DNA of 64,000 bases, from NCBI RefSeq assembly GCF_003003055.1, contig NZ_PVTV01000012.1:62001-126000 (forward strand), given 5' to 3'. The notes beneath the pieces were generated by a model. It was not told the DNA's origin and made no database searches. It saw only the letters and a program-made list of their open reading frames with translations. Origin of the DNA: Jezberella montanilacus. Its GTDB lineage: Bacteria; Pseudomonadota; Gammaproteobacteria; Burkholderiales; Burkholderiaceae_B. The position numbers and the translations under genes are program-made. This document shows positions 27,202-34,052 of this stretch, piece by piece; within the stretch, counting starts at the first letter, position 1, and each line of letters starts with the position of its first letter.

Positions 27202-28710
27202 TTAGTTAGCCTGCGCTTGAGACCTTCTCAGTGGTGCAGTGGGAATACGCAATAACTCACGATACTTAGCCACCGTGCGCCGAGCAACAGTTATGCCGTC
27301 TTTATCAAGTAGCGTCACCAACTGACTATCCGATAAGGGCTTGTGCCTATCTTCAGAGGCGATCAATGCCTTGATTCGAGTTTGAATCGACGTAGCCGAC
27401 GTTGCTTCGCCCCCATCGGTTGATGCCAACCCAGTGCTAAAAAAACGTTTAAGCTCAACAGTGCCAAAAGGCGTGAGAATATATTTTTGCGTCGTGGCTC
27501 TTGAGATCGTCGACTCGTGCATGCCGAGTTCACCTGCGATGTCTTTAAGTGTCAACGGCCTGATTGCTTGCCAACCTTTGAAGAAAAATGCTTGTTGATA
27601 ACTGACGATGATCTCTGCGACTCGCCGAATCGTGTCAAAGCGTTGAACAACGTTGCGGATCAACCATCTGGCTTCTTGCAACTTCCCGTGCAGGTCTGCA
27701 TTCGAACCCGACCGCGCAGTACCTAGCGCCTTGGCATACATTTCGTTGATGCGCAGTTTGGGCATCACTGCGTCGTTAAGAAACACCCGCCAACCCTCAT
27801 CGGTCTTGCGAACAATCACGTCAGGTACTGCGAACTCCGCAGCGGGACGCGTCCAATTAGAGGCGGGTCTTGGATTTAGCTTTAAGATCAGCGCGTGAGC
27901 CCTCTTTAGTTGCGCAGTATCGCAACCCAACATTTCGCGCAATTTGATCATGTTGCCAGTCGCGAGCGTCGGTAAGCCTGTGCGGCAAAGCTCTCGAGCC
28001 AAAGCGAGTGTCTTCTGATCTCTGGCCTCAGGCAATTGATCCAGGTCTGCGTATTGAAGCTGTAAATCGAGGCATTCAGAAAGATCGCGAGCACCGATGC
28101 CTGGCGGGTCAAACGAGTGCAACAGATTCAGCGCAACAACAAAATCATCAACCGTGAGGCCCAGAGAAGGATCCATCCACGTGACGATCTCTTCGACGGA
28201 CGACGCGAGCAAACCATCATCATTTAATTCTTCAATCAATATCTCGACCAGCGCTGCATCTCTTGTAGAAAAACGAGTGGTGTTCAACTGATCCAGCAAA
28301 TAATCCCGCAAACTCCCTTGAACTGCCGTTTCTGGCCGAACATCCTGATCATCATCGCTCGAGTCTCGTGCCGACTTGAAGTCGACCGACAAGGTACCCG
28401 AACCGTAATCCGGATCGGTGTTCAGTGGCTCTGTTGCAGCTGCGTTCACTTCACTGCTCTGACCATTATCAGTCTGCGCAGTCGATGTTTCGTATCGGTT
28501 TAGGGCGAGTCCTGTCTCACCAGAACTAGGTTTTTCATCAGACTCAACGTCCTGCGCTTGGGACTCTAAGAGCGGATTTTCTGCCAGCGCACGTGCCACT
28601 TCAGCCTCGAGATCAAGAGTAGATAACTGCAAAATCCGCAAAGATTGTTGCAAAGCTGGGGTCAACGTCAGTTGCTGGCCCGTTCTCAGTTCGAGTAGTT
28701 GTCGGCTCAT
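27202..28710 (-). CDS. rpoN: RNA polymerase sigma-54 factor RpoN
   Basis: Sigma factor for -24/-12 promoters that need enhancer-binding ATPases. The 502-residue protein starts with the glutamine-rich activator region (SRQLLELRTGQQLTLTPALQQ), followed by an acidic linker (about 55-120), the core-binding domain and the C-terminal DNA-binding part with the RpoN box ARRTVAKYRE near the end. ATG 28710 matches the family start; an in-frame ATG at 28728 and earlier codons are alternatives. Unusually it is not next to lptB, hpf or ptsN, and its start region overlaps that of a divergent gene. Confidence 0.95.
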   Translation of the reverse strand: MSRQLLELRTGQQLTLTPALQQSLRILQLSTLDLEAEVARALAENPLLESQAQDVESDEKPSSGETGLALNRYETSTAQTDNGQSSEVNAAATEPLNTDPDYGSGTLSVDFKSARDSSDDDQDVRPETAVQGSLRDYLLDQLNTTRFSTRDAALVEILIEELNDDGLLASSVEEIVTWMDPSLGLTVDDFVVALNLLHSFDPPGIGARDLSECLDLQLQYADLDQLPEARDQKTLALARELCRTGLPTLATGNMIKLREMLGCDTAQLKRAHALILKLNPRPASNWTRPAAEFAVPDVIVRKTDEGWRVFLNDAVMPKLRINEMYAKALGTARSGSNADLHGKLQEARWLIRNVVQRFDTIRRVAEIIVSYQQAFFFKGWQAIRPLTLKDIAGELGMHESTISRATTQKYILTPFGTVELKRFFSTGLASTDGGEATSATSIQTRIKALIASEDRHKPLSDSQLVTLLDKDGITVARRTVAKYRELLRIPTAPLRRSQAQAN

Positions 28711-28713
28711 ATA

Positions 28714-28719
28714 TATAAT
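28714..28719 (+). promoter_or_regulatory. Candidate -10 element between rpoN and the divergent gene
   Basis: TATAAT lies inside an AT-run 8 bases before the ATG at 28727. If used as a -10 box, transcription would start at or next to that ATG and give a leaderless mRNA. The -35 match (TTCGAG at 28690-28695, spacer 18) is weak. The element sits within the rpoN 5' region, so the two genes share control DNA. Confidence 0.3.
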
Positions 28720-28726
28720 ATTGTGC

Positions 28727-29332
28727 ATGATCATCCCACTCAGTGCCAAAAATCGCCGTCAAGACTCGCGTTTATTGCAAAATATCTGCCTTAGACTAGC
28801 GTGGTTGCCCGTCTTGATTCGGGTCTTAGTGGTTGGCATCGTTGCTGTCGCTTGGTACTCGGTCTGCATCAGCGTTCTCAAAAGAACGGATGGTTTGCGA
28901 TATGAGAGCTTCAGCTGGCTAAGCATTCTCGGCCCGCAGGTGCTTGACTTTCTGAATCGCATCAACTGGTATATCTGGGCGGGGTTGCTACTCATCATCA
29001 CCTTATTTATTCTGGGCGGGATTAGAAGTTACCTCATTCAAAGCATGGCGACCGGGCGCAATGCTTTAGTGCCCCTGGAGATCATCCAGGAGTTATCCGA
29101 GCAACTTTCCCCTGAAGCACTTGATGTACTGCGGTGGGTCTGGAAAGACAAAGAAGTGCCTATTAACTACGGCAATATGCGGATGGCTTTAAGACAGCTT
29201 CGGTCTGGTCGCGCCAGAAAACTGGCACTTGCGCGCGAACAAAAGGCAGTCATTGATGCAGCACTAGCAGCCAATGCGGCGGCTAGTACCGTGCCCACAG
29301 AAACCCCTGCTCAGGCACCGCGTTCCCGCTGA
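28727..29332 (+). CDS. Membrane protein of unknown function
   Basis: A 201-residue protein that I do not recognise. Two hydrophobic segments (around 28-47, PVLIRVLVVGIVAVAWY, and about 83-102, WAGLLLIITLFILGGI) are followed by a basic, mainly helical cytoplasmic tail (LSPEALDVLRWVWKD, ALRQLRSGRARKLALAREQK) ending in a low-complexity Ala/Pro stretch. ATG 28727 is taken as start; no ribosome site is visible in front, and TTG 28721 is possible. It is divergent from rpoN with overlapping control sequence. Confidence 0.65.
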   Translation: MIIPLSAKNRRQDSRLLQNICLRLAWLPVLIRVLVVGIVAVAWYSVCISVLKRTDGLRYESFSWLSILGPQVLDFLNRINWYIWAGLLLIITLFILGGIRSYLIQSMATGRNALVPLEIIQELSEQLSPEALDVLRWVWKDKEVPINYGNMRMALRQLRSGRARKLALAREQKAVIDAALAANAAASTVPTETPAQAPRSR

Positions 29333-29676
29333 CTGGTTTAGCTCGCGTTTGCATTTCTCGTCAATTTATGTTCGACTTACGGTATGAAAGTAATTTTTAC
29401 GGCTAGCCGTCGTAACTTCTCCCCAAAGACAACCCGTGTCAACCTGAGTGTTGAGCGCGCGTGTTCGCCCGCCATGTCTGGCGAGCAATCTACCTTTGCG
29501 CTACCGCTACTACTAGCGATCGGTTGCCGGGCCTAGCGCCCCGTGGCAGTCCGGCAGCCATCCGCCACCCACTGATTCAAAACCTGGCGCAATCCAGTCA
29601 GGTCAACATGCTAAAAAGTAAAAAAACTCTCTTGAATTCAATCTTTAAGGGATATTTGTCATGATTCGAGGTCATT
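29333..29676. other. Long leader region upstream of leuA
   Basis: This 344-base gap holds the leucine-rich leader peptide at 29474-29536 and, overlapping its end, a GC-rich inverted repeat (TGCCGG at 29525-29530 with CCGGCA at about 29551-29556). An AT-rich stretch with ACTCTC follows before the leuA start. No clear uridine tract follows the repeat, so it is not a simple terminator. I saw no convincing promoter. Confidence 0.5.
29474..29536 (+). CDS. Putative leucine-rich leader peptide of leuA
   Basis: A 20-codon open frame, MSGEQSTFALPLLLAIGCRA, has four CTA leucine codons (CTA CCG CTA CTA CTA) about 140 bases ahead of leuA. CTA is rarely used in genes nearby, so ribosome stalling when leucyl-tRNA is low is plausible. 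A hairpin-forming sequence follows the Leu run at once, as expected in attenuation control. The ribosome site is weak (GAG well upstream), so this call is based mainly on codon content and position. Confidence 0.6.
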   Translation: MSGEQSTFALPLLLAIGCRA

Positions 29677-31347
29677 ATGCTTTCCAACCCAGCAAGTAAA
29701 TACGTTCCATTCAAGCCCTTCGAACACGATTTTGTCGAGAGAACCTGGCCAACCAAGCGTATTACCCAGCCGCCTGTCTGGATGAGTACCGATCTGCGCG
29801 ATGGCAATCAGTCGCTCATTGAACCCATGAGTGTCGAGCGTAAATTGCGCTTCTTCGACATGCTCATCAAAATCGGTTTTAAAGAAATCGAAGTTGGATT
29901 TCCCTCTGCCTCGCAAACTGATTTTGATTTCGTGCGCAAGTTAGTCGATGACAAGCTGATCCCTGACGACGTCACCATCATTGCGTTGACGCAAGCGCGG
30001 CCCGAGTTGATCGCTCGCACGGTCGAGTCCGCAGCCGGTGCGAAACGAGCCATGATCCATTTGTATAACGCTTGTGCGCCAGGCTTTCGTCGGATCGTGT
30101 TCAACATGAACCGCGACGAAGTCAAACAAGTCGCCATTGATGGCACCCGCAGTGTGATGGCCGAGATGGCCAAATACCCACAGACCGACTGGCTCTACGA
30201 ATACAGTCCCGAAGTATTCAGCACGACCGAACCCGACTTTGCGCTCGAAGTCTGCAACGCGGTCACTGAAGTGTGGCAGCCGACGCCTGAGAAAAAAATC
30301 GTCTACAACTTACCGGCGACGATCGAGGCGACGACGCCCAACATGTATGCCGATCAAATCGAATACATGCACAAAAACCTGAAGTGCCGCGACAGTATTA
30401 TTGTCAGCCTGCATCCGCACAATGACCGTGGTACAGCAGTTGCCGCTGCAGAGCTCGGTTTGATGGCAGGCGCAGATCGCGTCGAAGGTTGCTTATTCGG
30501 CAGTGGCGAACGCACGGGCAACGTCGATCTGGTGACCCTGGCGTTGAACCTCTATACACAAGGCATCCACCCCGGTCTGGATTTTTCGGATATCGATGAA
30601 GTAAGACGCTGTGTTGAGTATTGCAACCAGCTGCCCGTCCACCCACGGCATCCTTACGTGGGCGATTTAGTGTTTACCGCCTTCTCTGGCTCACATCAGG
30701 ACGCGATTAAAAAAGGCTTTGCGGTTCAAAATCCAAACGGCGTCTGGGAAGTCCCCTACTTGCCTATCGATCCCGCTGATCTGGGTCGCAGCTACGATGC
30801 CGTGATTCGGGTCAACAGCCAGTCAGGTAAAGGCGGCGTGTCCTATTTGCTAGAGCAAGAGCATGGTCTGGTGTTACCTCGTCGGTTACAAATCGAATTC
30901 AGCCGAGCCATTCAGCGGGTGACAGATGAAACCGGACGCGAGGTCACTGCAGATGATGTTCACTCGGTATTCAAGTCAGAATATCTGACCTTGAACAAAC
31001 CTTGGCGCCTGATCAAACACAGTATCACTGGTAACCCAACAGCTGCTGCGGGTCAGAGCTTTACGATCGAAGCAGAGTTTGAGGTTGATGGTGAGCGCCG
31101 TACCTTGAACGGCAGTGGTGATGGTGCAATATCAGCCTTTGTGGATTGTCTGGGCGTGCCAGTTCGGATTGTTGATTATCATGAGCATGCAATTGGTACG
31201 GGTACCGATACACGCGCAGCGTGTTATGTTGAAGCGCGCATTGATGACGGCAACACCGGTTTTGGTGTCGGGATCGATCGAGATATCGTGACAGCCTCGT
31301 TTAACGCGGTTTTAAGCGCAGTTAACCGTCACCTGAGTGTCAATTAG
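29677..31347 (+). CDS. leuA: 2-isopropylmalate synthase LeuA
   Basis: First committed enzyme of leucine synthesis; condenses acetyl-CoA with 2-oxoisovalerate. The 556-residue protein belongs to the longer LeuA type: DRE-TIM barrel motif [11 protein letters not shown] (37-47), metal histidines in [17 protein letters not shown], and a C-terminal regulatory LeuA dimer domain (from about 430) that normally senses leucine. An upstream leucine-rich leader suggests a second, transcriptional layer of leucine control. It stands alone: leuB, leuC and leuD are not in the window. Confidence 0.96.
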   Translation: MLSNPASKYVPFKPFEHDFVERTWPTKRITQPPVWMSTDLRDGNQSLIEPMSVERKLRFFDMLIKIGFKEIEVGFPSASQTDFDFVRKLVDDKLIPDDVTIIALTQARPELIARTVESAAGAKRAMIHLYNACAPGFRRIVFNMNRDEVKQVAIDGTRSVMAEMAKYPQTDWLYEYSPEVFSTTEPDFALEVCNAVTEVWQPTPEKKIVYNLPATIEATTPNMYADQIEYMHKNLKCRDSIIVSLHPHNDRGTAVAAAELGLMAGADRVEGCLFGSGERTGNVDLVTLALNLYTQGIHPGLDFSDIDEVRRCVEYCNQLPVHPRHPYVGDLVFTAFSGSHQDAIKKGFAVQNPNGVWEVPYLPIDPADLGRSYDAVIRVNSQSGKGGVSYLLEQEHGLVLPRRLQIEFSRAIQRVTDETGREVTADDVHSVFKSEYLTLNKPWRLIKHSITGNPTAAAGQSFTIEAEFEVDGERRTLNGSGDGAISAFVDCLGVPVRIVDYHEHAIGTGTDTRAACYVEARIDDGNTGFGVGIDRDIVTASFNAVLSAVNRHLSVN

Positions 31348-31383
31348 CCAAACAACCTCAGGGCGGCCTACGCACGTAAAAAC

Positions 31384-32163
31384 TTACGTCCCCAGAGCCG
31401 TCAACTCGGCCTCTTCAAACCCCGCAGCACGTCGTGCTTCGAGATTGAAGGGGCCTTTCAACGTCGGTGCGCGATAAGTTCTCGATAAATCACGATAGGT
31501 GGTGATGGGATCCAATCCACGCTGATCGCACACGTAGCGATACCATTTGTTGCCGATCGCCACGTGACCGATTTCATCTCGCAAAATGAGATCAACAATC
31601 TCAGCCGCAGCTTTGTCTCCCCCACTGGCTAGCTTGTGGCGGACAAGCGGTGACGCGTCTAAGCCTCTTGCCTCCAGGGTTCGCGGCACGAGCGCGAGTC
31701 TGGCTAAAACATCCCCTTGCGTACGTTCAGCCATTTCCCATAAGCCATCGTGACAAGCGAAGTCCCCGTAGGCATAGCCCAGCCGCTTGAGATGATCATG
31801 GAGCAGACTAAAGTGCAGAGACTCTTCTTGCGCGACCGTTAGCCAGTCACGATAAAACGCCTCGGGCATATCAGCAAATCGCCACAACACATCTAAAGCC
31901 AGGTTAATTGCATTGAATTCAATATGAGCAAGCGAGTGGATCAAGCCTGCTCTGCCCTCATGGGTACTGACACTTCTCTGTGGCAATTGGCTCGGCGCCA
32001 CTAAACTCAGCACGGGTCGTCCCGGGATACCCTCAGCCGCGACTAAACTTGCCCTAAAATCAATTGGACTGGTCCTGTCGATTTGCGACAAAATATGCGC
32101 CTTGCCATGCCAGTCGCTCTGCGTAAGCGCCTCAAGTGCAAGATGTCTCAGCTCATTCTTCAT
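31384..32163 (-). CDS. DUF455 ferritin-like protein
   Basis: A 259-residue helical protein of the DUF455 family, which has a ferritin-like four-helix core. Metal-ligand type residues appear in AHIEFNAINLALD (residues about 85-97), EESLHFSLLHDHL and LRDEIGHVAIGNKW, giving the E...ExxH pattern of a di-iron or di-manganese site. The reaction is unknown; relatives in this superfamily are oxygenases or oxidases. It converges with leuA and is divergent from a DUF3429 gene. Confidence 0.87.
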   Translation of the reverse strand: MKNELRHLALEALTQSDWHGKAHILSQIDRTSPIDFRASLVAAEGIPGRPVLSLVAPSQLPQRSVSTHEGRAGLIHSLAHIEFNAINLALDVLWRFADMPEAFYRDWLTVAQEESLHFSLLHDHLKRLGYAYGDFACHDGLWEMAERTQGDVLARLALVPRTLEARGLDASPLVRHKLASGGDKAAAEIVDLILRDEIGHVAIGNKWYRYVCDQRGLDPITTYRDLSRTYRAPTLKGPFNLEARRAAGFEEAELTALGT

Positions 32164-32200
32164 CCGCTCATGTTACTGATATTTTTGTGAACAAACTACG

Positions 32201-32689
32201 ATGCCATTTAAAACTGTAACCAATCTCCGTGGCATCCCGCTGGCTGCACTCCTCCCCGGTTTGATGGGTCTCATCCCCTTTTGGTTTTTTGCCGTTGCGT
32301 CGAATCACGATATCGGGCTTGACCCAATCACCGCTTTGCTCGCTTTGTTGGGCTACGGTGCTGTGATTCTGAGTTTTGTCGGCGCAATCTGGTGGGGAAT
32401 CGCTGCCCATACCGAATCAGGAACGAGACGAAACGCGATGTTTCTCTGGAGCGTATTCCCTGCTCTGATCGGCTGGTTCGCGATGGTGGTTACGCCAGAT
32501 GTCGGATTGATCATGCTGATGGCGGGTCTTGGCCTTCAGTGGCTGTTGGACTTGATGTTGCACAAGCGTATGCCGCTCGTGGTAACCACCTGGATGCTTC
32601 AGTTGCGTACCTTGTTAACTGTGGGGGCTTGTACTGCCTTGGTATACGGCTGGTACGGTTTGCGGCACGCGATAGGGCTTGCGAACTAA
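32201..32689 (+). CDS. DUF3429 membrane protein
   Basis: A 162-residue inner-membrane protein of unknown function, matching the DUF3429 family by its pattern of four to five hydrophobic helices and the segment GYGAVILSFVGAIWWGIAA near residues 51-69. Loops are short and no catalytic motif is visible. Its stop codon directly abuts the stop of the convergent SET-domain gene with no base between. Confidence 0.8.
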   Translation: MPFKTVTNLRGIPLAALLPGLMGLIPFWFFAVASNHDIGLDPITALLALLGYGAVILSFVGAIWWGIAAHTESGTRRNAMFLWSVFPALIGWFAMVVTPDVGLIMLMAGLGLQWLLDLMLHKRMPLVVTTWMLQLRTLLTVGACTALVYGWYGLRHAIGLAN

Positions 32690-33178
32690 CTAGTCGACCT
32701 TTTTACTGACTTTCTTCTTGGGTAGTGCAAGCATCGTCCCTCGACAATCTGGCGCGCCACAACGACAGGCGTATTGCCCCTTGAGCGTCTTAGTTAACTT
32801 TTCGTCGATGACTAGGCCATAGTCATAATTCAGTTCTTCGCCACGAGCGATATCTTTTTTTGCTTCGATATAGACCCGTTTACCGCCCTTGCCCTCACTG
32901 CTCTCACAATTGGGGCTGCAAGCGTGGTTGATCCACCGCGCGTCGTTACCATTTTCGTTGCCGTCGATAACCTTGCCAGAACTCAAAGCAAAAAAGAAAG
33001 TATGAAACGGATCATCAGGATTAGTGGGATGCCTGCGATCTGCTTCTTTTGCACTGATGGTAGCCCCGAGATACTCGATGATTCGGGTGCCTGCCGGGAT
33101 CTTGCGGGCGGCAAACACCCCACTGCCATGCACTTTAGATTGACGGACAACGTGCCAGGGCTTTTCAGTTTTGCTCAT
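32690..33178 (-). CDS. SET-domain protein (putative lysine methyltransferase)
   Basis: A 162-residue bacterial SET-domain protein. The N-terminal SET strands are seen in VVRQSKVHGSGVFAARKIPAGTRIIEYLG, the AdoMet and lysine pocket motif in DARWINHACSPNCES, the catalytic tyrosine in ELNYDYGL, and a post-SET cysteine cluster CRCGAPDCRGTM close to the end. The C-terminus is lysine-rich. In bacteria the target is usually unknown; ribosomal or DNA-binding proteins are possible. It follows panB on the same strand by about 40 bases and may share its transcript. Confidence 0.9.
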   Translation of the reverse strand: MSKTEKPWHVVRQSKVHGSGVFAARKIPAGTRIIEYLGATISAKEADRRHPTNPDDPFHTFFFALSSGKVIDGNENGNDARWINHACSPNCESSEGKGGKRVYIEAKKDIARGEELNYDYGLVIDEKLTKTLKGQYACRCGAPDCRGTMLALPKKKVSKKVD

Positions 33179-33217
33179 GAATCAAGTGCATCGTTCAGCT
33201 TTGAAGGGGAAGTCGAT

Positions 33218-34039
33218 TTAGTCTTTTTTGACTGCAAAACAATGTTGCAATTCAGGAAACTTAGACGATCGTACCTCATCGGCGTAGCGTTCAACAGCCT
33301 GACGCATTTCATTTTCAAGATTGGCATAACGCTTCACGAATTTCGGTACTCGCGAACCGCTCAAACCGAGCATGTCTTCGGTGACTAAAATTTGACCATC
33401 ACAAGAAACTGACGCACCGATACCGATGGTCAAAGCCGATACAGCCGAACTGATGTTGGCTGCCACCGCCTCGGCTAAACCTTCTAGCACGATGCCGAAG
33501 GCCCCTGCGGCTTCGAGTGCCTTAGCATCGTCCATCACCCGCTTGGCAGATTCTTCTGTGCGACCCTGAGCAAGATAGCCACCCATCGTATTCACGTATT
33601 GTGGCATCAAACCGATATGCGCCAACACAGGTATTCCGCGAGAAACGAGATACTCGACGGTTGTTGCCATCACAGAACCGCCTTCAAGCTTGATCGCATC
33701 AGCGCCATGCTCAAGCAGGTAGGCGGCGCTTCTAAATGCTTGGGCGGGTGACTCTTGATAACTACCAAACGGCATGTCAGCGATAACGCAGGCTCTTTGC
33801 GTACCTCTCACGACAGCCGCCGTATGTTGAGCGATCTGCTCTAGTGTGATCGACAACGTATTCGGTAACCCATAAGCAACCATCGCCGTCGAGTCTCCAA
33901 TCAGAATAAAGTCGACGTAGTCATCGAGAATCCTGGCCGTGGATACGTTATGCGCCGTCAGGGCCACGACTTTACGATGACCTTTGCATGCCAGCAGTTG
34001 CGGCACGGTCATACGTCTTACGTCTGGGTGTACGCTCAC
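33218..34039 (-). CDS. panB: 3-methyl-2-oxobutanoate hydroxymethyltransferase PanB
   Basis: First enzyme of pantothenate synthesis; transfers a hydroxymethyl group from methylene-tetrahydrofolate to 2-oxoisovalerate. The 273-residue protein shows FILIGDSTAMVAYG (41-54), the ADMPFGSY motif, KLEGG, the catalytic VLEG(L) and AHIGLMPQYVNTMGG. The start is GTG at 34039 with AAGG seven bases before it; ATG 34012 would trim the conserved N-terminus. panC is not adjacent. It lies between topB and the SET gene on the same strand. Confidence 0.95.
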   Translation of the reverse strand: MSVHPDVRRMTVPQLLACKGHRKVVALTAHNVSTARILDDYVDFILIGDSTAMVAYGLPNTLSITLEQIAQHTAAVVRGTQRACVIADMPFGSYQESPAQAFRSAAYLLEHGADAIKLEGGSVMATTVEYLVSRGIPVLAHIGLMPQYVNTMGGYLAQGRTEESAKRVMDDAKALEAAGAFGIVLEGLAEAVAANISSAVSALTIGIGASVSCDGQILVTEDMLGLSGSRVPKFVKRYANLENEMRQAVERYADEVRSSKFPELQHCFAVKKD

Positions 34040-34052
34040 GTTTTAGCCTTTT

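Noticed and set aside
29461-29664. 67-codon frame in the leuA leader as the leader peptide
   Set aside because: It uses another frame without a leucine run; the 20-codon frame with CTA codons fits attenuation much better.
31374-31389. ACGTAA/TTACGT repeat after leuA as terminator
   Set aside because: Short stem, no T-run on either strand, and it overlaps the end of the DUF455 gene.
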